From Thermosynechococcus sp. NK55a (GTDB taxonomy: Bacteria; Cyanobacteriota; Cyanobacteriia; Thermosynechococcales; Thermosynechococcaceae): a stretch of 64,000 nucleotides of DNA. Below are positions 38,238 through 48,049 of the stretch, piece by piece. A model generated the notes under the pieces. It did no database searches and was not told the origin of the DNA. It saw only the letters and a list, made by a program, of their open reading frames with translations. The stretch is taken from assembly GCF_000505665.1 (NCBI RefSeq), contig NC_023033.1, forward strand, positions 2,136,313 through 2,200,312. Reading direction: 5' to 3'. The first letter of the stretch is position 1. Each line of letters starts with the position of its first letter. The position numbers and the translations under genes are program-made.

Positions 38238-40676
38238 ATGACTCAATCCATTCCTAGACCAACCCGTGAAATAACAAATCGGGAAACAGCATTTGTTTTA
38301 GAACTGAACTCCTTGAGCTGCAAAGACCTACCACTGGTGGGGGGCAAAAACTCTTCCTTGGGGGAAATGCTCCAACAACTCACTCCCAAAGGTATTAATG
38401 TCCCCGATGGTTTTGCCACAACCGCCTATGCCTATCGTTACTTTATTCAAGCGGGGAATCTTGAGACACAACTGCGGCGGCTCCTTGAAGGCCTGGATGT
38501 CGAAGATGTCACAGAACTCCACCGCGTGGGTCAGGCGATTCGCTCACTGATTTTGCATACTCCGTTTCCCCCAGAATTGACGGATGCGATTGCTGCCGCC
38601 TACCAAAAAATGTGCGATCGCTATGGTCCGAATACGGATGTGGCGGTTCGCTCCAGTGCTACCGCTGAAGATTTGCCCGATGCTAGCTTTGCAGGTCAGC
38701 AGGAAACCTACCTCAATGTCCATGGCCTCAAGGGGGTTCTCGATGCCTGTCATCGCTGCTTTGCGTCGCTCTTTACGGATCGGGCAATCTCCTACCGCCA
38801 GATCAAGGGCTTTGACCACTTCAATGTGGCGTTGTCAGTGGGAGTGCAAAAAATGGTGCGCTCCGACTTGGCCTGCTCTGGCGTGATGTTCTCGATTGAT
38901 ACAGAAACGGGCTTTAAGGACACGGCTCTCATTACTGCCGCCTATGGCCTGGGTGAAAATGTTGTTCAAGGTGCCGTCAACCCCGATGAATACTTAGTTT
39001 TCAAGCCAACTTTGAAGGCGGGCTATAAACCCATCTTGAAAAAAGCCCTCGGCACCAAAGAAATTCGCATGGTCTATGACCTCGGTGGAACGAAGCTGAC
39101 CCGCAATGAACCGGTACCTGAGACGCTGCGGAAACAATTTGCCCTGACCGATGAGGAAATCCTCACCCTAGGTCGCTGGGCCTGCCTCATTGAGGAGCAC
39201 TACTCTGCCCTGCGGGGTACTTATACACCCATGGACATTGAGTGGGCAAAAGATGGCATTACGGGTGAACTCTTTATTGTCCAAGCCCGCCCCGAAACCG
39301 TCCAATCCCAAAAAGCCAGGAATATCCTGCGCACCTATCATCTCGAAGAAAAAGGGACGCTCCTCGCTACAGGGCGGGCGATCGGTGAAATGATTGGCCA
39401 AGGCCGGGCCCGTGTCATTTTGAACGTCAGGAATATCGATCAGTTCCAGGCGGGGGAAGTGCTGGTGACCCACCGCACAGATCCCGACTGGGAGCCAATT
39501 ATGAAAAAAGCCAGTGCCATTGTCACTGATCAGGGGGGACGCACTTGCCATGCGGCAATCATTGCCCGCGAGCTGGGGATTCCTGCCATTGTTGGTTGTG
39601 GTGATGCCACAGAAACAATCCCCAATGGTGCAGCAGTGACGGTCTCCTGTGCAGAAGGGGAAGAGGGGCATGTCTATCAGGGACTGCTGCCCTTCCACGT
39701 GCAGGAAGTGGCTCTCGAAAATCTGCCGCGTACCCGCACCCAAATCCTGATGAACGTGGGCAACCCTGAGGAGGCCTTTAGTTTGGCGGCGATTCCCAAT
39801 GATGGCGTTGGCCTGGCACGCATGGAGTTTATCATTGCCAACCACATTCAGGCTCATCCTTTGGCGCTGCTGCACTACGATGAACTGAAGGATGAGGCAG
39901 CAAAGCGGCAAATTGCTGAGCTAACCCAAAACTACAGCGATAAGGCGGAATACTTCGTTGATAAGTTAGCCCAGGGCATTGGGGCGATCGCCGCCGCCTT
40001 TTATCCCAAGCCCGTCGTGGTGCGCATGTCCGACTTCAAGAGTAATGAGTATGCCAACCTCTTGGGTGGTCGCCAGTTTGAACCCCATGAAGAAAACCCG
40101 ATGATTGGTTGGCGGGGAGCTTCCCGTTACTACGACCCCAACTATGCCGAAGGCTTTGCCCTGGAATGCCGCGCCATGAAGAAAGTCCGCGATGAAATGG
40201 GTCTGACGAACGTCATCCTGATGATTCCCTTCTGTCGCACCCCAGATGAAGGGCGGCGGGTGCTGGCAGAGATGGCTAAACAGGGGCTGAAGCAGGGGGA
40301 AAATGGTCTGCAAGTCTATGTGATGTGTGAACTCCCCAGTAACGTGGTGTTGGCGGATGCCTTTGCTGAGGTCTTTGATGGCTTCTCCATTGGCTCAAAT
40401 GACCTCACTCAACTCACCCTTGGCTTGGATCGCGATTCGGCCTTGGTGGCGCACTTGTTTGATGAACGCAATGAGGCGGTCAAACGCATGGTGGCGCAAG
40501 CCATTCAAACCGCGAAGGCCAAGGGACGCAAAATTGGCATCTGTGGTCAAGCCCCCAGTGACTATCCTGAGTTCGCTCGATTCTTGGTGGCGCAAGGGAT
40601 TGACTCCATTAGCCTCAACCCTGATTCCGTCCTGAAGACCATGTTGCAAATTGCGGAGGCTGAAAAGGAAGCCTAG
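38238..40676 (+). CDS. ppsA: Phosphoenolpyruvate synthase
   Basis: PpsA makes PEP from pyruvate and ATP, releasing AMP and phosphate. The N-terminal ATP-binding domain has SLSCKDLPLVGGKNSSLGEML and VAVRSSATAEDLPDASFAGQQETYLN. The swivelling phosphohistidine is in GGRTCHAAIIARELGIPAIVGCG, and the C-terminal barrel has SIGSNDLTQLTLGLDRDS and IGICGQAPSDYPEFARFL. The length, 812 residues from the chosen start, is normal. The ATG at 38238 has AGGAG 8 bases upstream. A terminator-like hairpin follows the stop. Confidence 0.96.
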   Translation: MTQSIPRPTREITNRETAFVLELNSLSCKDLPLVGGKNSSLGEMLQQLTPKGINVPDGFATTAYAYRYFIQAGNLETQLRRLLEGLDVEDVTELHRVGQAIRSLILHTPFPPELTDAIAAAYQKMCDRYGPNTDVAVRSSATAEDLPDASFAGQQETYLNVHGLKGVLDACHRCFASLFTDRAISYRQIKGFDHFNVALSVGVQKMVRSDLACSGVMFSIDTETGFKDTALITAAYGLGENVVQGAVNPDEYLVFKPTLKAGYKPILKKALGTKEIRMVYDLGGTKLTRNEPVPETLRKQFALTDEEILTLGRWACLIEEHYSALRGTYTPMDIEWAKDGITGELFIVQARPETVQSQKARNILRTYHLEEKGTLLATGRAIGEMIGQGRARVILNVRNIDQFQAGEVLVTHRTDPDWEPIMKKASAIVTDQGGRTCHAAIIARELGIPAIVGCGDATETIPNGAAVTVSCAEGEEGHVYQGLLPFHVQEVALENLPRTRTQILMNVGNPEEAFSLAAIPNDGVGLARMEFIIANHIQAHPLALLHYDELKDEAAKRQIAELTQNYSDKAEYFVDKLAQGIGAIAAAFYPKPVVVRMSDFKSNEYANLLGGRQFEPHEENPMIGWRGASRYYDPNYAEGFALECRAMKKVRDEMGLTNVILMIPFCRTPDEGRRVLAEMAKQGLKQGENGLQVYVMCELPSNVVLADAFAEVFDGFSIGSNDLTQLTLGLDRDSALVAHLFDERNEAVKRMVAQAIQTAKAKGRKIGICGQAPSDYPEFARFLVAQGIDSISLNPDSVLKTMLQIAEAEKEA

Positions 40677-40708
40677 AACGCACAACCCAGTAGCAACTCC
40701 TCAGTTGA

Positions 40709-40747
40709 GGGCAGGGAATCGAAGCCGCGATCGCTCTGCCCTTTTCT
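40709..40747 (+). terminator. Probable terminator of ppsA
   Basis: GGGCAG (40709-40714) pairs with CTGCCC (40736-40741), directly followed by TTTTCT. The loop of 21 bases contains a HIP1-like GCGATCGC. It lies about 30 bases after the ppsA stop. Confidence 0.5.
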
Positions 40748-40779
40748 GCGGCTAAGCGAGTAGGATAATAAGGAATTGG

Positions 40780-41466
40780 GTGGAGAATCTCGGCGTGGAC
40801 ACAGGGGCAATTCACGAACTCATTACCTCAGCGGATGTGGGCGATCGCCTGCGGGGCATCAATCAACTGCGCAGCCTTGATCCCAAGGACGCCTTTGCAC
40901 TCATTCAACCCCTGAGTAAGGATGACAATGCCCGTGTCCGCTACGCGGCAGTCAGTCAGATTGCTAGCCTTGGGCACATCAACCTCAATCAAGCCCATGA
41001 CCTGTTGCGCGATCGCCTGCTCCACGACAGCGAAACCGATGTCCGTGCTGCCGCAGCGGATGCCATGGCTGCTTTGCAAGTTCCCTTTGCCCTCGAAGAT
41101 TTAGAAACCGCCTACCACAGTACTAACGATTGGCTGTTGCAGTTTAGTATCATTGCCGCCCTGGGTGCCCTCGGAAACCCCGCTGCTGTTGGCCTGCTCA
41201 CGGAAGCCCTCAATAGTCCCCAAGAGTTGGTGAAATTGGCAGCGATTGGTTCGTTGGGTGAACTCAAACAACCAGAAAGCATTGAGCACTTGCGGCCGTT
41301 TGTGGCCTATCCTGATTGGCAAGTCCGCCATCGGCTGGCGATCGCCCTTGGCCAAATTGGCACCCTAGAGGTTCGCCCCCTTCTTGAACAATTGGCCACC
41401 GATTCTGCGGCAGCGGTTGCCGAAGCGGCGCGCAGTAGCTTGGCTCAGTTAACTACTCAGCACTAA
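40780..41466 (+). CDS. HEAT-repeat protein, NblB-like
   Basis: The 228 residues form about six HEAT/Armadillo-type helical repeats: for example DDNARVRYAAVSQIASLGHI, DSETDVRAAAADAMAALQV and YPDWQVRHRLAIALGQIGT. The sequence resembles cyanobacterial NblB, which takes part in phycobilisome breakdown, and relatives of phycobilin lyases (CpcE type). The first repeat, LITSADVGDRLRGINQLRSL, is characteristic of this group. Which of the roles applies cannot be told. The start is a GTG at 40780; another GTG is five codons later. It is followed by cbiD after 13 bases. Confidence 0.75.
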   Translation: MENLGVDTGAIHELITSADVGDRLRGINQLRSLDPKDAFALIQPLSKDDNARVRYAAVSQIASLGHINLNQAHDLLRDRLLHDSETDVRAAAADAMAALQVPFALEDLETAYHSTNDWLLQFSIIAALGALGNPAAVGLLTEALNSPQELVKLAAIGSLGELKQPESIEHLRPFVAYPDWQVRHRLAIALGQIGTLEVRPLLEQLATDSAAAVAEAARSSLAQLTTQH

Positions 41467-41479
41467 CTACTTAGCACCA

Positions 41480-42607
41480 ATGGGTTATACGCTACCGGTT
41501 TTTGCAGCGGCTGCGGCTGTTGCTGCATTGCGTTGCCTCACGGAAGGCACCTGCCCTCAGGAAGTCACCCTTGCCCTGCTGCGCCCCAATCGCTGTGAAA
41601 CGCTACCCATTGCCCAAGGGGCACCCTTAGATGACCAGCAGGCCTTGGCCATTACCTACAGTGAACCCAGTGACGCCCTTGATCTTACCCGCCATACCCC
41701 TATCTGGGCTTGGGTGCGCTGGCAAGACCCTGCAACTTCTCCCAAAATTCACATTGAGGGGGGCTTTGGGGTTGGGCGCGATCGCGCCACGGGCGAGGCA
41801 GCTATCTATCGTTATGCCCGTTTGTTGTTGACCACCAATCTATTGCTCTACTGCCCGAAAGAGCGGGCGATCGCCGTTACTCTTCTTTTGCCCCAAGGGC
41901 GAGACTTGGCAGAGCGCACCTCGAATGCCGCTTTTGGGATTGTTGAGGGCCTTTCCCTACTGGGGACAACTGCCTTGGCGCAACCCCTCACAGCCCCGGA
42001 GCAACTGGATCGCTATCGCGAGGACTTAGCCCAGAAAGCCGCCCAATCGCCAACCCTTGTCTTTTGCATTGGGGAGAATGGCCTGCAGGTGGCGCAACAC
42101 CTCCGGATTCCCCCCTCCCTTTGCGTGAAAACTGCCAATTGGCTTGGTCCAATGCTGGTGGCAGCAGCGCAGTACAAGGTTCAACAGGTGCTGCTTTTGG
42201 GTTACCACGGCAAATTAATTAAACTTGCGGCGGGCATTTTCCATACCCACCACCACCTTGCAGATGCTCGCCAAGAAATTCTCACGGCCTTTTGTGCCCT
42301 TGCAGGCCTAGACCCAAAGATTCTGCATCAGGTGTGGCAAGCGCCAACGGTTGAGGCTGCCCTCAAACTTTTAGAAAGAATGTCTCCCCAACTCTTGCCT
42401 GAGATTCTGAGCCACATTGCCCACCGCATTGATCAACGTACCACTGCCTATATCCATGCCCATTGTGCCGCTCCCCTCGGACGGTCATTGCAAGTAGGCT
42501 GTGCCTTGTTTGGGCGCGATCGCCAAATTGTCACCACCAGTGAGACAGGAAACATCATTTTGAGGCGAATCAGCATCTCGATAGAGCCAGTCGGTTCTTT
42601 AGATTAG
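41480..42607 (+). CDS. cbiD: Cobalt-precorrin-5B C1-methyltransferase
   Basis: CbiD methylates C1 of the ring in the anaerobic (early-cobalt) route to cobalamin. The 375-residue length is normal. Recognised segments are VAALRCLTEGTCPQEVTLALL, the glycine-rich IEGGFGVGRDRATGEAAI, then FCIGENGLQVAQHL and LGYHGKLIKLAAGIFHTHHHLADARQEIL. The HTHHHLADAR stretch is typical. No other cobalamin genes are near and no cobalamin riboswitch is visible. It lies close behind the HEAT gene. Confidence 0.93.
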   Translation: MGYTLPVFAAAAAVAALRCLTEGTCPQEVTLALLRPNRCETLPIAQGAPLDDQQALAITYSEPSDALDLTRHTPIWAWVRWQDPATSPKIHIEGGFGVGRDRATGEAAIYRYARLLLTTNLLLYCPKERAIAVTLLLPQGRDLAERTSNAAFGIVEGLSLLGTTALAQPLTAPEQLDRYREDLAQKAAQSPTLVFCIGENGLQVAQHLRIPPSLCVKTANWLGPMLVAAAQYKVQQVLLLGYHGKLIKLAAGIFHTHHHLADARQEILTAFCALAGLDPKILHQVWQAPTVEAALKLLERMSPQLLPEILSHIAHRIDQRTTAYIHAHCAAPLGRSLQVGCALFGRDRQIVTTSETGNIILRRISISIEPVGSLD

Positions 42608-42678
42608 AGGCAAAGTAGAATACTTTATACTTTTCTATCACTTTTCTATGCAATATGATTTCCGATACCATCTCTTAC

Positions 42679-42702
42679 ATTAAGCAATAGATTAAGCAAT
42701 AG
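42679..42702. repeat. 12-base tandem duplication
   Basis: ATTAAGCAATAG occurs twice with no base between, followed by the partial copy GCAATAAATTAG. It lies in the AT-rich gap downstream of cbiD. Confidence 0.85.
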
Positions 42703-42772
42703 GCAATAAATTAGATCTTAAACGAGGGGATTGCCTATCCTAAAACTGAAGTCATCTCAGCAGGCGACCTTC

Positions 42773-43190
42773 ATGGCTTGCCGACTCCCTCTCACAATCA
42801 CAGAAAGCTCTAAAGAACTGCAACACTATTTACCGCTTTCTATTTATTTAGGTCAATATCTTGTTAGGTCAATATCTTGACGCAACGTAACCGTGTAGCA
42901 TAGCCAAACTACTGTTGTGCCCGTCATCCTTGTGAAAACGGCTGTACAGCACAAAACCGATGTCTGACCGCAGGAGCCCCTGCCGATGCTCTACTGGCTC
43001 CAGCAAGCACTTGTCTACAGCCGTCCCCCTCTATCGCAACGAGTCCACCATCACTTGCTAGCTGGACACCTATTGCCAAGGAGGACTCAAGCAGTGATTG
43101 GCCGTCAAGACACCCCCTGGTACTGCAGGAATCATCCCGCCAGCCGCTTTGACAACTACAGGAGCATCAGCTTGAGGTAGCCTACCCGCC
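42773..43190 (+). pseudogene. Degraded IS630-type transposase relic
   Basis: A 35-codon frame starts MACRLPLTITESSKELQHYL, like the N-terminus of cyanobacterial IS630-family transposases (MxARLxLTIxES..EL). Later pieces in other frames fit the family: QRNRVA resembles GRNRVT of the helix-turn-helix, and QLQEHQLEVAYP resembles the stretch before the catalytic domain. The DDE domain is absent. I saw no clear terminal inverted repeats or TA duplication. This explains most of the 680-base gap; the call rests on short matches. Confidence 0.45.
42848..42879. repeat. 16-base tandem duplication inside the transposase relic
   Basis: TTAGGTCAATATCTTG occurs twice directly in a row. The length is not a multiple of three, so it changes the reading frame of the relic. 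Confidence 0.9.
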
Positions 43191-43289
43191 GTGAACAACT
43201 GCAGTCAAGGCCATCGGTGTGGTGGCCAGGTCACTCTTCCTGCCTGGATTCTATCTGTTGCGATCATCCGTACTCAGTGCTGGCAACGT

Positions 43290-44930
<1,641 letters not shown>

Positions 44931-45001
44931 CTAGGGCTGAGCCGCAGAGGGCATACTCATCAAAACCTACGCAACTATTCTCGCATATTGCGGCATGGCG
45001 C

Positions 45002-45346
45002 CTAGGAGAAATTATTCATCAATTCCTTGACGACTTGGGATTGCTCCTCAATGCGCCGCCTCAGCCGCTGACAGACCAAATCACACAGAGGAAAAATTGT
45101 CGGGTCAGCAATTTCGTAATAGACAGTAACTCCTTGGGGCTGTCGGCGCACCAGACCAGCCTGGGCAAGGGTTTTCAAGTGCTTTGAGACATTGGCCTGC
45201 CCCAATCCGGTTTCTTGAATAATCTCCGAGACATTGCGCCGTCCTTGTTTTAGGGCACAGAGCACTTGCAGGCGACTCGGTTCCGACAGCACTTTGAAAT
45301 ACTCGGCAACGTGGGTGAGCAACTCAGGGGAAGGGAGGTCAACCAT
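45002..45346 (-). CDS. ArsR/SmtB-family transcriptional repressor
   Basis: The 114-residue winged-helix protein has the ArsR core: YFKVLSEPSRLQVLCALKQG, then ETGLGQANVSKHLKTLAQAGLV and RRQPQGVTVYYEIADP. Cys30, Cys88 and Cys92 are the only cysteines. Cys30 (LQVLC) and the C-terminal cysteines (FPLCDLVC) sit where BigR/SqrR-type sensors of reactive sulfur keep their redox pair; the metal ligands ELCVCDL of ArsR are absent (it reads NVSEII). The effector is therefore more likely a thiol-reactive species than arsenite, but this is inference. A perfect 17-base palindrome lies 25 bases before the start and is its likely autoregulatory operator. Confidence 0.85.
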   Translation of the reverse strand: MVDLPSPELLTHVAEYFKVLSEPSRLQVLCALKQGRRNVSEIIQETGLGQANVSKHLKTLAQAGLVRRQPQGVTVYYEIADPTIFPLCDLVCQRLRRRIEEQSQVVKELMNNFS

Positions 45347-45370
45347 AGGGGGTATTGTACTTTAGGGACA

Positions 45371-45387
45371 TAGATTAATATAATCTA
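45371..45387. promoter_or_regulatory. Palindromic operator upstream of arsR
   Basis: TAGATTAATATAATCTA has two perfect 7-base arms around ATA. It lies 25-41 bases upstream of the arsR ATG, where bound repressor would cover the promoter. A second AT-rich stretch follows (ATTCTATCATATAG). No other regulator gene is adjacent, so self-regulation is the simplest reading. Confidence 0.6.
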
Positions 45388-45465
45388 GGTTAGACATTCT
45401 ATCATATAGCTGCACAGTAAATAATAGTGCTTCACCCCAGGGAGAGGGAATCCCGCCAAGAAGCT

Positions 45466-47151
45466 TTAACGCAGTTTTACTGGTAACTTGATAGCAGGTT
45501 TGAGCGAGGTAGATGTTGTGTTTTTTGGGCGTAGCCGTTGGGCATAGAAGGAGGCCGCTTCATCACCGCGAGCACATTCTTGGGCAAAGTGAATCAGATG
45601 ATGCCCCACCACACCCACGTGGATCAATTGTTCAATTTGGCCTTTTTTCAGGGCAGGCCATGCCAGTTTCCAGAACGTCTTGCGGTAGCTCCCCCAAAGC
45701 CCCACGTGCCAGAGGAGATTTTTCATAATCCGCAGTCCCCGCAGAATATTTTTACGGCTAAGGCGAGCTGGACTATTGGGCACTGCAATGCGGTTGGGAT
45801 AGGTGTGGGCCATTTGATAGGCAAACCGCTGGTAGAGAAACTCCGGTTCATAGGCAGTCGTGATAGTGCGGCGCCACATTTCCACCACTTCTTCATAGGG
45901 CATGAGGAACTCAACATTGGACTCGCGGTTTTCGTCGTGGTTGAGGCGGCCTTCCGCTTCCAAGCGACGCCAGAGGGGGGTACGGGGTAGGGCGTGCAGC
46001 AGGTTAATCGTTAATGTGGGGATGTGGGAGGCACGAATAAACTCAAGAATGCGATCGCCCGTTTGGGGAGTATCTGTATCAAAGCCAATAATAATGCCGG
46101 AGACAACTTCCATGCCATAGCGATTCAAAGTTTGCACAGCCTCCAAAATTGGCATACTCAGGTTTTGATCCTTGTGGATAGCGTGGAGGGCTTCAGGTTC
46201 TGGGGTTTCAATGCCACAGAAAATCGTACAGAAATAGGCTTCCCGCATCATCTCTAGAAGTTTTGGGCTTTGGGCAATGTTCAGTGTGGCTTCGCAGGCA
46301 AATTGCAGCGGGTAGCCATTGGCTTTTTGCCAGTCAATGAGGTGGGGCAGCAGTTCCATCACTGCGCGGCGATTGCCAATGAAGTTATCATCCACAAAAT
46401 AGACTGCCCCCGGATTCCCTGAGGCCAGCATTGTGTCCAATTCCTTGAGGATCTGCTGCGGCGTTTTCAAACGCGGATTGCGGCCATAGAGTTCGGGAAT
46501 ATCGCAAAACTCACAGCGAAAGGGACAGCCACTGGAAAACTGAACACTGCCGAGGAAATAGTTTTCCATGCGCACATGCTGGTAGGCCGGCACAGGAAAT
46601 TCACTGAGGGGTAGGCGAGCAGTGGTTTCAAAAATCAGTTGTTGGGGTGGACGCTGGCTACCGTATTCATCAAAGTAGGCAATCATCTTGTCCGTGGCAT
46701 CCCCCAGTTCCCCCAGGTGGAGAATATCCACATCGGGATAGTATTCCGGACAACTGGAGACCGAGGGCCCGCCAAGGGCAGTGAGTTTACCGTGACGATG
46801 GGCAATTGCGTTGATTTCTAAAATTTGTGGCCGCTGAATGTGCATGCCACTGGTAATGACAATATCAGCCCAAGCATAGTCAGCATCGGTTGCTGGGTGT
46901 ACATTTTCATCAATCAGGCGCACCTCCCACGATTCTGGAAGATAGGCGGCCACTAGCAAAATCCCTTGGGGTGGCATAAAGGCGCGTACCGTGCCCATGA
47001 GGGGGTAGGCGTGGTGAAATGTACCAAAGGAGCGGCTGTAGCGGGGAAAAATGCAGAGGATGCGGCGATGGTTACGGGGGGTATAGGGGACTCGACCACT
47101 GGTCATCTCGGGAACCAGTTTTATCTCATCGGTGCTCCGACTGAGGTTCAT
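45466..47151 (-). CDS. B12-binding radical SAM protein (hopanoid-methylase-like)
   Basis: The 561-residue protein has an N-terminal B12-binding domain (ILCIFPRYSRSFGTFHHAYP, then FMPPQGILLVAAYLP and ITSGMHIQRPQILEI). A radical SAM core follows with CPFRCEFCDIPELYGR, where the three cysteines bind the iron-sulfur cluster, and YFVDDNFIGNRRAV. The C-terminal 150 residues are a DUF4070-like region. Enzymes of this type methylate unreactive carbons. The closest parallels I recall are HpnP and HpnR, hopanoid methylases, and unnamed cyanobacterial relatives; I cannot decide between them. No hopanoid genes are adjacent. Confidence 0.82.
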   Translation of the reverse strand: MNLSRSTDEIKLVPEMTSGRVPYTPRNHRRILCIFPRYSRSFGTFHHAYPLMGTVRAFMPPQGILLVAAYLPESWEVRLIDENVHPATDADYAWADIVITSGMHIQRPQILEINAIAHRHGKLTALGGPSVSSCPEYYPDVDILHLGELGDATDKMIAYFDEYGSQRPPQQLIFETTARLPLSEFPVPAYQHVRMENYFLGSVQFSSGCPFRCEFCDIPELYGRNPRLKTPQQILKELDTMLASGNPGAVYFVDDNFIGNRRAVMELLPHLIDWQKANGYPLQFACEATLNIAQSPKLLEMMREAYFCTIFCGIETPEPEALHAIHKDQNLSMPILEAVQTLNRYGMEVVSGIIIGFDTDTPQTGDRILEFIRASHIPTLTINLLHALPRTPLWRRLEAEGRLNHDENRESNVEFLMPYEEVVEMWRRTITTAYEPEFLYQRFAYQMAHTYPNRIAVPNSPARLSRKNILRGLRIMKNLLWHVGLWGSYRKTFWKLAWPALKKGQIEQLIHVGVVGHHLIHFAQECARGDEAASFYAQRLRPKNTTSTSLKPAIKLPVKLR

Positions 47152-47220
47152 AGCCCACCACTCCTACCTACACGCACTTTTCAATAGGTATAGCCTACAA
47201 ATGCGGCTATCGCCTAGGTT

Positions 47221-48006
47221 TTAGTACCCTTTGGCACTAAAGTCCAGCGTGAGGGGAATCTCTACCCGCTCAATGTAGGTTTTAAAAGTGCCATCGGGGT
47301 ATAGCGATAGATGACGAAAACCAGGACCAACGGGTTCAAGGGAAAATTCAGGGGCACGGGGCAAAAACTGGATACAGGTGGAGGGACAGCCGAGATACGT
47401 CACCCCTTGCCGCTCAGTAATAAATTCCTGATGGATGTGACCAAAGAGAACGAGCTTCACCTGCGGATGGGAATCTAACACGGCAAAAAGGTGCTCAGGG
47501 TTTTGTAGGCGGCTACTATCGAGCCAAGGGGCACCGGTCTCAAAGGGGGGATGGTGCAGGGCAATGAAGGTGGGGCGATCGCCCGTGTGACTCAAGGTTG
47601 CATCTAGCCAACTGAGGGTCTCAGGACTCAATTCACCATGAACTTTGCCATCGGCTTGGGAACTGAGGAGCAGGCCTTGCCAAGTCCCAAGATTGATTTG
47701 GCGATCGCCCCGTAGCGGCGGACGCTCTAGCGCCGGCACCATTGCCCTTGGCTCATCATGGTTGCCAGGAATCCAATATACAGGACAGCTAAAGTCCCTG
47801 AAAGCAGTGGCTAAACGTTCGTAGGTAGTAGTAACGGGTTCCTGTGCTAAGTCTCCCGTCAGGAGCAGGGCATTGGGACGATGATGACGAGTTGCCTCTA
47901 AAACAGCCGCTAGGGATTGAGCCGTAGGCAGGCCAAGGAGTCTGCCTTCATCTGTGGCAAATAAATGCAGATCTGATAACTGGATCAGGTAAACGGGTTC
48001 ATTCAT
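47221..48006 (-). CDS. cpdA: CpdA-like metallophosphoesterase (cAMP phosphodiesterase type)
   Basis: The 261-residue enzyme has the class III phosphodiesterase metal motifs in order: LSDLHLF (DxH), LLTGDLAQ (GD), WIPGNHDEP (GNHD), IALHHPPF (H) and LFGHIHQEF (GHxH). This set and length match CpdA, which hydrolyses 3',5'-cAMP; related enzymes act on other phosphodiesters, so the substrate is inferred. The start ATG at 48004-48006 is followed by MNEPVYLIQLSDLH. Upstream, 43 bases away, is the EamA transporter on the same strand. Confidence 0.85.
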   Translation of the reverse strand: MNEPVYLIQLSDLHLFATDEGRLLGLPTAQSLAAVLEATRHHRPNALLLTGDLAQEPVTTTYERLATAFRDFSCPVYWIPGNHDEPRAMVPALERPPLRGDRQINLGTWQGLLLSSQADGKVHGELSPETLSWLDATLSHTGDRPTFIALHHPPFETGAPWLDSSRLQNPEHLFAVLDSHPQVKLVLFGHIHQEFITERQGVTYLGCPSTCIQFLPRAPEFSLEPVGPGFRHLSLYPDGTFKTYIERVEIPLTLDFSAKGY

Positions 48007-48049
48007 AAACTTGCTGCGGTCTGGGAATGCTGTAGCTCAAATGCTCAGG

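Noticed and set aside
38004-38246. 80-codon frame upstream of ppsA on the minus strand
   Set aside because: It overlaps the ppsA start, has no clear ribosome site and no family; kept only as a remark in the gap entry.
39168-39911. 247-codon frame antisense to ppsA
   Set aside because: Shadow of the conserved ppsA reading frame, with no recognisable domain or start signal.
41480-42607. Search for a cobalamin riboswitch near cbiD
   Set aside because: Only 13 bases separate cbiD from the upstream gene, and no B12-box-like sequence was seen.
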